Assembly: GCF_018785315.1 (NCBI RefSeq)
Contig: NZ_WQPN01000013.1
Location: 40,168-104,167 of the forward strand
Length of the DNA: 64,000 bases
Reading direction: 5' to 3'
Origin: Clostridium sp. MCC353
GTDB lineage: Bacteria > Bacillota > Clostridia > Lachnospirales > Lachnospiraceae
Positions 1 to 7,753 of this stretch are shown here, in pieces. The notes beneath the pieces were generated by a model. That model was given only the letters and a program-made list of their open reading frames with translations, did no database searches and was not told the DNA's origin. Position numbers and translations under genes: made by a program. Position 1 is the first letter of the stretch; every line of letters starts with the position of its first letter.

Positions 1-449
1 GGTTTGTAGAGATCGGCTAAAACCGCGTCCGCCACCATTTCCGCCTTTTTATATGTATCTTCCTCTTCTATCCCGAATATCCGGCACAGGCGGTCTAAGG
101 CATGGATTCCCTTTAATTCTCCTTTTATTTCCGCTGTGTGCTTCAGGTTCAAAGCGGTATTTTCCACAATGTGAATGTAGCAGCCTGATCCTGCCGCCAC
201 TGCCCGCAGGAAGTTCCGGGCTACGATGGTGTCCGCATCCGCACCGCAGATTCCCCTTGGCGCTTCGGGTGTGATCCGGCATGGGCCGTTGGAGCACAGG
301 CGGCAGCAGACGCCCTGCAGGCCGAAATTGCATTTGGTTTCCTGGGTATGCACTCGGTGATGTGAGGTTTCCATGGGAAGAGAACGGATGAAGTTCTCCA
401 GAGGCTGGTCCGCGCTCTTACAGGTATTGCATCCATAACATTGATTCAT
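1..449 (-). CDS. cooS: Carbon monoxide dehydrogenase catalytic subunit, N-terminal part (runs off window edge)
   Basis: Anaerobic nickel-iron-sulfur CO dehydrogenase, which interconverts CO and CO2; in acetogenic clostridia it feeds the Wood-Ljungdahl pathway. The frame is open from an ATG at 449 to the window edge, so only about 149 residues are visible. The N-terminus begins MNQCYGCNTC, with Cys 4, 7 and 10. It is followed by the Cys-rich block GVCCRLCSNGPCRI and then GICGADADTIVARN, both typical of the cluster B/D region of CooS. The ribosome binding site AAGGAGG (460-466) is well placed for this start. The gene lies downstream of an Rrf2 regulator on the same strand and has a perfect inverted repeat just ahead of it. 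Family assignment is secure. Whether it is monofunctional or part of an acetyl-CoA synthase cluster cannot be seen here. Confidence 0.9.
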   Translation of the reverse strand, partial: MNQCYGCNTCKSADQPLENFIRSLPMETSHHRVHTQETKCNFGLQGVCCRLCSNGPCRITPEAPRGICGADADTIVARNFLRAVAAGSGCYIHIVENTALNLKHTAEIKGELKGIHALDRLCRIFGIEEEDTYKKAEMVADAVLADLYK

Positions 450-474
450 AATAAAAATACCTCCTTGTTTTATA

Positions 475-493
475 CTGTACTATTTTAGTACAG
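475..493. promoter_or_regulatory. Probable Rrf2 operator in front of cooS
   Basis: Perfect 8-3-8 inverted repeat CTGTACTA-TTT-TAGTACAG, ending nine bases upstream of the cooS ribosome binding site. A diverged copy with the same spacing lies over the promoter of the neighbouring Rrf2 gene (972-990), which makes that protein the natural candidate ligand. A TATAAA-like box overlaps its downstream side on the minus strand, but no convincing -35 was found. Between this site and the rrf2 stop codon is a second, weaker hairpin at 511-531. Confidence 0.65.
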
Positions 494-533
494 ATTTGTT
501 TTTAAATGAAAGTACGCATAAAATACGTACTCT

Positions 534-938
534 TTATTCGTTTGATATGAGGTCTGATAAGGTTTTCGCTTTCAGTTCCCTGACCAGCAGGTTCTGCAGC
601 CGGCTGAATTCCCCATGTACCCGACATGGGTGGGTTCCCGTATTTCTGGAACAGGAATACGACGATCCCATGCATTCTGTGATTAAAAGATCCGGGTCGA
701 TGACGGTGAATACATCGTACAGCGTCAGTTGTGTGACCGGCCGGGTCAGGGAATACCCCCCGCTGCTGCCCCGGTGGCTTTTGAGCAGGCCGGACTTTTC
801 CAGTTTTCTTGTTATTTTATAGGCGATGGAAACTGTGATGTCTTCTTTTGCGCTGATCTCCTGTACGCTGACTATGCCGCCATGGGATAATGCGCGGACG
901 ATGCGGACAGCGTAATCGCATTCTCTGGTAAATAGCAT
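534..938 (-). CDS. Rrf2 family transcriptional regulator
   Basis: Winged-helix repressor of the Rrf2 family (IscR/NsrR/CymR type), 134 residues from the chosen start. The N-terminus MLFTRECDYAVRIVRALS and the segment VQEISAKEDITVSIAYKITRKLEKSGLL match the family helix-turn-helix. The wing reads HRGSSGGYSL. Three cysteines near residues 90-104 (ECMGSSYSC...HPC) match the spacing that ligates an Fe-S cluster in IscR/NsrR-like members, so redox or gas sensing is plausible. I chose the ATG at 938 because AAGGAAGG precedes it; an upstream in-frame ATG at 1013 adds 25 non-family residues. It sits directly upstream of cooS and probably controls both itself and cooS through the paired 8-3-8 sites. 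Confidence 0.85.
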   Translation of the reverse strand: MLFTRECDYAVRIVRALSHGGIVSVQEISAKEDITVSIAYKITRKLEKSGLLKSHRGSSGGYSLTRPVTQLTLYDVFTVIDPDLLITECMGSSYSCSRNTGTHPCRVHGEFSRLQNLLVRELKAKTLSDLISNE

Positions 939-960
939 GGGAGCACCTTCCTTTTTCTTT

Positions 961-990
961 ATTTTATAATACTGTACTAAATTAGTCAAG
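961..990 (-). promoter_or_regulatory. Sigma-A promoter of rrf2 with overlapping operator
   Basis: On the minus strand TTGACT (989-984) and TAAAAT (966-961) are separated by exactly 17 bases. The spacer holds an imperfect inverted repeat, CTTGACTA-ATT-TAGTACAG (990-972), which matches the perfect operator at 475-493 in size and spacing with two changed positions. Placing the site between the -35 and -10 boxes is classic for repression, here probably autoregulation. Apart from this promoter and the hairpin at 1030-1379, the gene-free stretch 939-1441 shows nothing further. Confidence 0.7.
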
Positions 991-1029
991 TTTAATTGAG
1001 AATTTTTTATCATTTTTATACATTAAAAA

Positions 1030-1379
1030 GTTACTGTTCGCAGCCGCCGCTGGCGGAGCCGTCCTGTGAGCCGTGCCGTTTTGCGGGGCTCCGTCTTCCG
1101 ATATTTGAACGATTTTTGCAGGCCATCGACAACTCTTAGACTGGAAGGGGATGGAAATAAGGGGGAAAATCTGACCCTCAAAGTCAGATTTTCAGAGGAC
1201 CTGAATCGAGAAGGCCTTCAGGGCTTCTCGATGAATGTCATCGGTCCCCTTATTTCCATCCCCTTCCGGTCTTAGAGTTGTCCTGGCCGAAACTATGAGT
1301 TCAAAGGTCGGAAGACGGAGCCCCGCAAAACGGCACGGTCCACAGGACGGCTCCGCCAGCGGCGGCTGCGAACAGTAAC
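1030..1379. repeat. Giant hairpin A (350 nt, long near-perfect inverted repeat)
   Basis: Arms 1030-1068 and 1341-1379 are perfectly complementary over 39 bases. Arms 1071-1101 and 1308-1338 match over 31 bases, and 1129-1164 with 1246-1281 over 34 of 36. The head carries two separate hairpins, 1165-1193 (11-bp stem) and 1205-1232 (9-bp stem). No open reading frame in either arm resembles a protein. It lies between the 3' end of the capA-like operon and the rrf2 promoter. The design matches hairpins at 57450-57744 and 63531-63866, although the stem sequence is different. Confidence 0.9.
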
Positions 1380-1441
1380 CAGCAAACGTCAAGGTATTTT
1401 CTAAAAGGCTTTTCTAAATTGTATTCCCTTTTCCTGCTATA

Positions 1442-2584
1442 TCACGGCTTTACTACAACTTTCTTCCCATCTTCATCCCAACAAAAACCTGTCTCAAACC
1501 CCATATCCTTCGTCAAATTTTCGACGAACTCGAAAATCTCCTGGCCTCCGTCGTCCCGGCTGCAGACCTGCACTCCGCCTTTATTATTGATCCGGCAGGG
1601 GATAAACCCGGCTTCCACTTCTCCGTCTTTCCCAGCCTCAAACCCTGCAATCATAGTCAGCCTGGTCTCAGGCCCCCAGGGATAGTAAGGCGGATCATAC
1701 TGCGCCTGTCCGCGTCCCTCTTTTACCCGCCGTTCCATATAGGCCTTCATTTCATCGGTCTCGTTATATCCCGGCGTCATCGCATAGGTTACCGTCACAA
1801 AATTCCCCAGTCCATGGAAAATCGGCTTTCCTTTATAGAATTCAATCCCCTTCAGCATGTGGTGGTGGCCGATCACGATATCCGCCCCGGCGTCCACCGC
1901 CGCATGGGCCATGGGCACCTCATAGGAGCAGAGCCATCCCGGATTCGGCCCCTTTCCGGCCTGCCCTTTATGAAATGCGGCGATCAGGATATCGCACTCC
2001 TTTTTATATTTAGCCACCTCTTCCCTTAAAATCCGCTCCCCGTCCTGGGTCATGTAGGAATAAATGCGGCAGGGAGAATGGGGCATATCCATCACCGGCT
2101 GATAGGAAGTTTCCACGTCGATATAGGAGGTTCCGGGCTTAATGGAAGTGGCCCAGCCCAGTTTCGGCCCTGTTGCGTTGAAGCTTAACACCCCGATGCG
2201 GATTCCGCCCCTCTCCACAACAGCAGGTTTTCTGGCCTCATATATGGTGGCGCCGCCGCCGGCGGTCTGAATGCCGATCTGATTTAATTTTTCCACCGTA
2301 TCCACCACACCATAGGGACCGCAGTCGTACAGATGGTTTCCTCCTACGGTCGCGATATCGAAGCCCAGTTGGGCCAGCACATCCAAATGTTCCGGTTTCG
2401 ACGGCGGAGCCTGAATATCAATGCAGGAAGGGAGATACCGTTTTGTGTGGGGCACTTCCACATGCCCGATCATCACATCCGCTTTTTCCAGTTCTTCCCT
2501 GCATAAGTCAAAATAGGGTTCCATCGGCCCCGGCTCATCCAATATCAGGTCGCCGACGGCATAAATACTGATCCTCTTATCCAT
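1442..2584 (-). CDS. CapA family protein (PGA_cap metallophosphoesterase), copy 1
   Basis: About 380 residues. The fold is the calcineurin-like metallophosphatase of the CapA/PgsA family, first known from poly-gamma-glutamate capsule synthesis but widespread with unknown roles. Visible metal-site motifs are YAVGDLIL near the N-terminus, a GGNHLYDCG block, and GHHHMLKG in the second half; the late segment FHGLGNFV is typical of the family. There is no signal peptide, unlike capsule-anchored CapA, so it is probably cytoplasmic. I chose the ATG at 2584 because AAAGGA lies seven bases upstream; an ATG at 2605 adds seven residues without a better site. It is the last gene of an operon with a second CapA-like gene and a URO-D-family gene. 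Substrate unknown. Confidence 0.75.
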   Translation of the reverse strand: MDKRISIYAVGDLILDEPGPMEPYFDLCREELEKADVMIGHVEVPHTKRYLPSCIDIQAPPSKPEHLDVLAQLGFDIATVGGNHLYDCGPYGVVDTVEKLNQIGIQTAGGGATIYEARKPAVVERGGIRIGVLSFNATGPKLGWATSIKPGTSYIDVETSYQPVMDMPHSPCRIYSYMTQDGERILREEVAKYKKECDILIAAFHKGQAGKGPNPGWLCSYEVPMAHAAVDAGADIVIGHHHMLKGIEFYKGKPIFHGLGNFVTVTYAMTPGYNETDEMKAYMERRVKEGRGQAQYDPPYYPWGPETRLTMIAGFEAGKDGEVEAGFIPCRINNKGGVQVCSRDDGGQEIFEFVENLTKDMGFETGFCWDEDGKKVVVKP

Positions 2585-2619
2585 TCTCCCATCCTTTCTT
2601 CCCATATATCAGCACACGG

Positions 2620-3759
2620 TCATGATCCGGAAATCACTACCTCGTCCCCGGCCCATTCAAATGTCCCGTTCAGCCCTGCGCCTTCTGTGATCTTCACCAT
2701 GTAGTCTAAAACTTCCTGGCCGCCGTTTTCCCGGCCAACCACTTCCGGAACCCCTTCTTTATTCACAATCATGGGAATCCATCTGGTTTCCACAATTTTT
2801 TTGTCCCGGATCACGCATTTGGCGATCATCGAATAGACGGCTTCCGGGTGGAACGGGTAGGTGGGATAATCCATCAGCGGAACAAATCCAAACCGTTCCA
2901 TTCTGGTTCTGGCCCAGGCTTCAGGATCGAAAACGGAAGTGGCTTTTCCGCTCTTTCTCTTCCAGTGAGGTCCGAGAGACGGCACCCAGGCGATCAGGTT
3001 GCAGAGGCCGTGATAAATGGTCTTCCCTTTATAAACTTCGATCCCATGCATGATGTGGGAATGGCCGCCGAATACCACATCAGCTCCGCATTCAATGGCC
3101 GCATAGGATACGACCCTCTCATAATCAGCCAGCTTTACCGCCTTATGTACCAGTCCTTTATGGAAATACACCGCCACGATGTCGCACTGCTCTTTTAACT
3201 CTTTGATCTGCTTCGCCATGGTTTCCAGGGCGCTCCATTTTGGAAATGTATAGATTTTTTCAGGCGGTCCGCCCGGATTCGCCACCTGCTCCAGATCATA
3301 ATGGGTGATGATCTCAAGAGGTGCGCTGCCCGCTTTGTCTTTTCCCGCAAACTGGGGTGCTCCGCCCACGCAGTTATAGTTTAAGAATCCGAAACGGATT
3401 CCGTCTTTTTCCATGATTAAAGGCTTCATGGCCTCTTCTAAGTTCATGCCTCCGCCCACATGAGGCATCCCCTTCTCATCCAGCCATTCCAGGGTGTCCT
3501 TCACGCCTTTTTCCCCTGCGTCGTAAATGTGGTTTCCAGCCATGGTAACCAGGTCAAATCTGGATAACAGCGGTTCCAGATTCTTCCTTTCCCGGTCCAA
3601 ATCCTCAAGTTCCGGAGCGTCGTCACTGTAAGGCACCTCTAACTGGGTCAGCACCAGATCCCCGCTTTTCAGCACAGGGTCAATGCTTTTAAAATAATAT
3701 TCCGGGTTGGCTCCTAATATGGTGTCGCCTCCGGCCAGCATCACAAAATCCTTTTTCAT
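2620..3759 (-). CDS. CapA family protein (PGA_cap metallophosphoesterase), copy 2
   Basis: Paralogue of the gene at 1442-2584, about 379 residues. Motifs in order are MLAGGDTILG, TMAGNHIYDAG, GGHSHIMHG and YHGLCNLI, covering the usual metal-binding positions of the CapA phosphoesterase fold. No signal peptide is visible. The ATG at 3759 follows AGGAAGGAGG and overlaps the stop of the upstream URO-D-family gene in an ATGA arrangement (4-base overlap), which implies translational coupling. Two divergent CapA-like proteins next to each other suggest either a heteromeric enzyme or two related substrates. No capsule polymerase genes (capB/capC) are nearby, so a capsule role is not supported. Confidence 0.75.
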   Translation of the reverse strand: MKKDFVMLAGGDTILGANPEYYFKSIDPVLKSGDLVLTQLEVPYSDDAPELEDLDRERKNLEPLLSRFDLVTMAGNHIYDAGEKGVKDTLEWLDEKGMPHVGGGMNLEEAMKPLIMEKDGIRFGFLNYNCVGGAPQFAGKDKAGSAPLEIITHYDLEQVANPGGPPEKIYTFPKWSALETMAKQIKELKEQCDIVAVYFHKGLVHKAVKLADYERVVSYAAIECGADVVFGGHSHIMHGIEVYKGKTIYHGLCNLIAWVPSLGPHWKRKSGKATSVFDPEAWARTRMERFGFVPLMDYPTYPFHPEAVYSMIAKCVIRDKKIVETRWIPMIVNKEGVPEVVGRENGGQEVLDYMVKITEGAGLNGTFEWAGDEVVISGS

Positions 3760-4829
3760 ACTTCCTCCTTCCTGTGTTTCCAATAAAACTCCCTGGATTT
3801 ACAATATAAAATTTCCCTCAGCGCAGGGTGCCGGTTCGCGGCGAACAGCATATTTTTATCGGGATCAAGCCGGGCTAAACAGTCATCCACCCAGGCTTCC
3901 ACCTCTTCTTTTGACATGGACGCAGGCAGCCTGGGATCGATGGTGAATATCATCTGATCGCCGTATTTTTCATACAGTGCCCATTTGTCATTGATCGCCT
4001 GGCCGCCCCAGCTGTCCATGCCCGCTTCAATCATGACCGGAACCAGGGTTTCTATCTTGCCGCAGCTATGGAAATTAAACCAGATCCCTCTTTTATGGCA
4101 GGAATCCACGATCCGTTTCATGTATGGGAGAAGCATTTCTTCACAGAGTTCCCTGGAATAAAACGCGCTTCTCTGAGCGCCCCAGTCATCGTGGAAGGTG
4201 ATGTGTTCCACATGGAAATAGGTATGCAGTTTATCGATTAACTGGTCATAAAACAGGGCCAGCCGGTCAAACAGCCGGTGCACGCTCTCCTGCTGGTCAG
4301 GGTCAATCAGGGCTATTGCCGCATTTTCAAAATCGCAGAAAGAGATGAGGCGTTCAAATAAACCGGTGAAAATCGTGGTTCCCGTCAGCCGTTCCGGGTC
4401 CTGGAGACACTCATTTTTCGCCCCTTCCGCTTCCCAGTTCAGGCTGTCTAAGTCGGGGAATTCCAGCCATTTTTCCCACTCGGTGATGTCCGGGATTTTC
4501 GGAGCTCCGGGCTTCACCATGGAGCCCCGGGTCTGGCTGTCATAAATCCAATGGACGCCAAACCAGTCCTCTCCCCCGGCTTCGCTGCTGTCAAACGGCT
4601 CCACCTCATTTACCAGCGCTCTGGCGATGTTGTCTTTTACGATCTTGGGATGAATGGTGTTGATATCGCTTTCCAGCCAAAGGGGGCGCTTCCGGCTGAG
4701 AATCCGGATCATGTTCTCCTTGGGCGTAATGGGGGTTGTATATCTGGTTACCGGTTCATTTCTCAAACCGTAGAGATACGTTCCCCTCGCTGTCAGTTCC
4801 TTTTCCCTGTCAAATGGATATGATTCCAT
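3756..4829 (-). CDS. Uroporphyrinogen decarboxylase family protein (methyltransferase-like)
   Basis: 357 residues, URO-D superfamily. Members outside haem synthesis are mostly cobamide-dependent methyltransferases (MtaA/CmuA-like). The sequence has the barrel-end motif FNFHSCGKIETLVP, whose His-x-Cys gives the zinc ligands of the methyltransferase branch, and the segment DDWGAQRSAFYS seen in this subfamily. Haem biosynthesis is unlikely: the N-terminus is long and no hem genes are nearby. No corrinoid protein gene is present in the window, so its partner, if it has one, is elsewhere. It is the first gene of a three-gene minus-strand operon with the two CapA-like genes. The leader region contains the repeated three-hairpin element at 4899-4995. 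Confidence 0.7.
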   Translation of the reverse strand: MESYPFDREKELTARGTYLYGLRNEPVTRYTTPITPKENMIRILSRKRPLWLESDINTIHPKIVKDNIARALVNEVEPFDSSEAGGEDWFGVHWIYDSQTRGSMVKPGAPKIPDITEWEKWLEFPDLDSLNWEAEGAKNECLQDPERLTGTTIFTGLFERLISFCDFENAAIALIDPDQQESVHRLFDRLALFYDQLIDKLHTYFHVEHITFHDDWGAQRSAFYSRELCEEMLLPYMKRIVDSCHKRGIWFNFHSCGKIETLVPVMIEAGMDSWGGQAINDKWALYEKYGDQMIFTIDPRLPASMSKEEVEAWVDDCLARLDPDKNMLFAANRHPALREILYCKSREFYWKHRKEEV

Positions 4830-4898
4830 ATAAATACCTCCATGCCGGAGCAGTTTATGCGCAAATATTGCTAACGCAAATTTTGCGTTGCGAAGGCG

Positions 4899-4995
4899 CG
4901 CGCTGAGAATTTCAGATTCTCAGCTGCGATTCAAATTTGTGGCTCCGGCACAAATTTGGGTATGAAAAATAAGCCATCAGGATTATTTTTCACAC
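4899..4995 (-). ncRNA. 97-nt three-hairpin intergenic element, copy 1
   Basis: Three consecutive hairpins: GCTGAGAAT/ATTCTCAGC with a five-base loop; AAATTTGTG/CACAAATTT around GCTCCG; and a longer imperfect stem ending in TTTTTCACAC. A second copy at 23131-23227 is identical at 90 of 97 positions. One difference pair is compensatory: A-T closes the second stem here, G-C there. The copy ends about 70 bases upstream of the URO-D-family start codon. A further hairpin, AACGCAAA/TTTGCGTT (4873-4889), adjoins it here only. Strand is inferred from the flanking genes. It could be an RNA element in the leader or a structured repeat; transcription is not shown. Confidence 0.6.
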
Positions 4996-5038
4996 TATCC
5001 TCCCAGTCATTTTTTAGTTTTCTTTCGTAATCCACAAA

Positions 5039-5067
5039 GGACGAAGGTATCCATTCTGCCTTCGTCC
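5039..5067 (-). terminator. Possible terminator after the carboxylate transporter gene
   Basis: Perfect 9-bp stem GGACGAAGG/CCTTCGTCC with an 11-base loop, 128 bases downstream of the transporter stop on the minus strand, followed by TTTGTGG. The U-tract is weak, so it may only be a stable 3' end. The rest of the gene-free stretch 4830-5194 holds the element at 4899-4995 and nothing else that I can identify. Confidence 0.45.
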
Positions 5068-5194
5068 CAAGTGAATCTATCTTTTTTATTCAGTTCTTCC
5101 GGCGGGCCAGCGTCAGCATGCATCATGTTTTCACATCATCATTCCGTTGGGGTACTCTGTACATCCGCCGGTCATTTCTATTCAAAATGAAACT

Positions 5195-6493
5195 TTAGAA
5201 TGGAACAATTCCCAGAATGCCTGCAAAAATGGTTGCCAGAACACTCATGCCGAAAATCCATTTGAAACAATATTTCAAAGCTTCTCCCATCTCAACACCG
5301 GCAAGACCCAGAGCCAGATATGGAGACGGTCCGATCAGACAGATACCTGCGGACAGACATGCGCCCACTAACAGGGATGCGCAGAGAGCCATCAGAGAAC
5401 CGCCTACGGTTGTGATTACAGTTGCAAGTACAGGAGCTAATACCAGGTATACGGTATCGCTTCCTAAGAACATGGATAACGGAACGGACAGCAGTGAAAT
5501 AATAAAGGTCAGATGGGAACCCATGCTGTCAGGCAGCAGTGCCAGACATGCGTTAGCCATGCCGTCGATCATACCGGTTCCTTTCATAATACCTACTAAA
5601 ACACCAATTGCGAAAATGATAACTACCATGTTAAGAGCGGTTCCGCCATACTGTTTGATCTTGGCAGTCTGCTCTTTTACATTCGGATAGTTTACTACAA
5701 GCGCGATTGCAAACGCCAGCATGAAGCCCAGATTGGATTTCAATACGCCTGCCAGCATTAAACCGAGGATTACTAATGTGAGAATCATATCAAATGCGAT
5801 AACACCTTTGCTGACCGTTAATTTAGCCGGCTCATCAATGGTCTTCTTCAGTTCCAGGAACTCTGCGTCCGTCATGCCTGCGCCGTTCTTACGCTCTACT
5901 TTACCAACCAGGAACGGAAGAATGAAGGACATAACGATACAGAATGCCTGCAGCGGAAGGATGAATCTCCACAATTCCTGCGGATCAACTCCGGTAGCTG
6001 AGGTCAGACGAAGTACGGATGAACACCAAGGTGTCATGTTCATGGCTCCGGATGCCGCAACTGCCATTAACAGCATGGCAACCGGACGGATCTTCATCTT
6101 TTTGCAGATCGGAAGCATGGTAGGAATCGTGATCAGCATGGTAGTCGCACCGGAACCGTCCAGGTGGGAAATACATGCTACGATTACTGTCATGAGCAGT
6201 ACAATTTCAACCTTGTTTCCAAGGTATTTCATAACTTTTTTAACGATTACATCGAACATACCGACGTCGTTCAGGAAGCTGAAATACATAACCGCAAATG
6301 CGAACAGCGCGGCGGTATTGAGCACTGACGATAAGCCATCGCCGATAAATTTATTGATGTCATTTAAACTAAAACCTAAAATCAAAGCTGCAATAACAGG
6401 TATTACTACGAAAATCGGCGCCAGTGTGATCTTTCCCTTCAACAACAGGAAAACCACGATTGCCATCATTATAAAACCTACTGCTGTTACCAT
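5195..6493 (-). CDS. CitMHS-like carboxylate transporter
   Basis: 432 residues with about 12 hydrophobic segments. The stretch SHLDGSGATTMLITIPTMLP and the later MTPWCSS are characteristic of the CitMHS family (citrate with divalent metal, proton symport), part of the ion-transporter superfamily. The protein probably brings a di- or tricarboxylate, or another hydroxy acid, across the membrane. It is the last gene of an operon with a class III CoA-transferase and a two-subunit 2-hydroxyacyl-CoA dehydratase, so its cargo is likely the acid that those enzymes activate and dehydrate. The start at 6493 follows AAAAGGGGGA. The family is clear; substrate is inference only. Confidence 0.75.
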   Translation of the reverse strand: MVTAVGFIMMAIVVFLLLKGKITLAPIFVVIPVIAALILGFSLNDINKFIGDGLSSVLNTAALFAFAVMYFSFLNDVGMFDVIVKKVMKYLGNKVEIVLLMTVIVACISHLDGSGATTMLITIPTMLPICKKMKIRPVAMLLMAVAASGAMNMTPWCSSVLRLTSATGVDPQELWRFILPLQAFCIVMSFILPFLVGKVERKNGAGMTDAEFLELKKTIDEPAKLTVSKGVIAFDMILTLVILGLMLAGVLKSNLGFMLAFAIALVVNYPNVKEQTAKIKQYGGTALNMVVIIFAIGVLVGIMKGTGMIDGMANACLALLPDSMGSHLTFIISLLSVPLSMFLGSDTVYLVLAPVLATVITTVGGSLMALCASLLVGACLSAGICLIGPSPYLALGLAGVEMGEALKYCFKWIFGMSVLATIFAGILGIVPF

Positions 6494-6532
6494 AAAATAT
6501 CCCCCTTTTATAGTACTTATATGTACATAACG

Positions 6533-7750
6533 TTAGATCACTTTTTTAGCCTTTAATTCAGCAAGTTCTTCTGCCGATACGCCTAACAGGTCTTTATAAA
6601 CTTCTTCATTTGCCTCGCCAAGTGCAGGTGAAACTTTATATTCCACATGATTTTCGCTCATTCTCGGCGCAAATCCCGGAATAATCAGATTACCGCGTTC
6701 CGGATGTTCTACTTCCAGCATCACGCCGCGCCTTCTGTAATAAGGATCTTTAGTAATATCGTCACAGTCCAGAACCGCTCCGCATGGAATATCGGCTTTG
6801 CACATGATATCCATAGCTTCCTGTTTCGTATGCTGTCCGGTCCACTCTGAGATAATCGGATTTAAAATGTCACGGTGCTGGTAGCGGGAAGTCGGCGTAG
6901 CCATGCGCTCGTCTTCCAGCAGATCTTCTCTGCCGATCACCTTGCAGAGATTATCGAACTGTTTGCTGCCCGGATGTCTGGAACAATAGATATGCACATA
7001 GTCATTCGGTCCAAACGGCTTACATGGATACATTCCTGCCGGAGCCACATCCTCTAACGGCATACCGTTTCCTACACGTTTCGGAGGTTTGCCCTGACGG
7101 TAGTAAGGTTCCCAGTTGGAGCGGGAGAAACCGATCATAACTTCCTGCATTGCCACTTCAATCCTCTGGCCAACGCCCTGTTTTTCTCTCTGGAGAAGGG
7201 CTGCGATGATGGAAAGGGCGCACATATATCCGGAACCGGAATCCGCCACGCTGATACCTGACTGTACCGGCTCTTCGCCCGGCTGTCCGGTAACGGCCAC
7301 CATACATCCTGTGGCTGTCGCTATGGGGTTAAACGCCGGATATTCCGCATATGGGCCGTCCATGCCGAAACCTTTGATCTGGGCATAGATGATCTTGTCA
7401 TTTATCGCCTTACAGTCTTCGTAGCTGAGCCCCAGCTTGTCAATGGAACCAGGTCCCATGTTCTCTACCAGCACATCCACTTCTTTTAACAGTTTCTTGA
7501 TCAACGCGATTCCTTCCGGGGATTTCAGGTTACAGGTAATGGAACGTTTATTCATGTTCATTACCACAAACCCCACCGAGTCCTTATCCGGTTCCGCTAC
7601 GGAATACCTTCCCAGCTCACCTCTTACCGGACGTTCCACTTTCAGAACTTCCGCTCCCAGCCAGGCCAGTGTCTCCGTACATACGGTTCCTGATTCAAAC
7701 TGGGTCAGGTCTAAAACTTTGTAGCCTGTTAATGGTCCTACACCTGCCAT
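6533..7750 (-). CDS. Class III (CaiB/BaiF family) acyl-CoA transferase
   Basis: 405 residues, usual length for the family. It moves CoA between acyl-CoA and a free acid through a covalent aspartyl intermediate. The N-terminal GYKVLDLTQFESG...LGAEVLKVERP is the CoA-binding signature, and Asp170 in ISVADSGSG aligns with the catalytic Asp of formyl-CoA transferase. It lies 3 bases upstream... downstream of the dehydratase subunit gene ending at 7754 and 39 bases before the transporter gene. The pairing resembles fldABC- and hadABC-type systems, in which the transferase makes the hydroxyacyl-CoA for the dehydratase. The start at 7750 follows AAAGGAGG with a 10-base spacer. The acid acted upon is unknown. 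Confidence 0.85.
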   Translation of the reverse strand: MAGVGPLTGYKVLDLTQFESGTVCTETLAWLGAEVLKVERPVRGELGRYSVAEPDKDSVGFVVMNMNKRSITCNLKSPEGIALIKKLLKEVDVLVENMGPGSIDKLGLSYEDCKAINDKIIYAQIKGFGMDGPYAEYPAFNPIATATGCMVAVTGQPGEEPVQSGISVADSGSGYMCALSIIAALLQREKQGVGQRIEVAMQEVMIGFSRSNWEPYYRQGKPPKRVGNGMPLEDVAPAGMYPCKPFGPNDYVHIYCSRHPGSKQFDNLCKVIGREDLLEDERMATPTSRYQHRDILNPIISEWTGQHTKQEAMDIMCKADIPCGAVLDCDDITKDPYYRRRGVMLEVEHPERGNLIIPGFAPRMSENHVEYKVSPALGEANEEVYKDLLGVSAEELAELKAKKVI

Positions 7751-7753
7751 TCT

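Noticed and set aside
5721..6530. Long plus-strand open frame of 269 codons
   Set aside because: Exact antisense of the CitMHS-like transporter gene, without a start site or family match.
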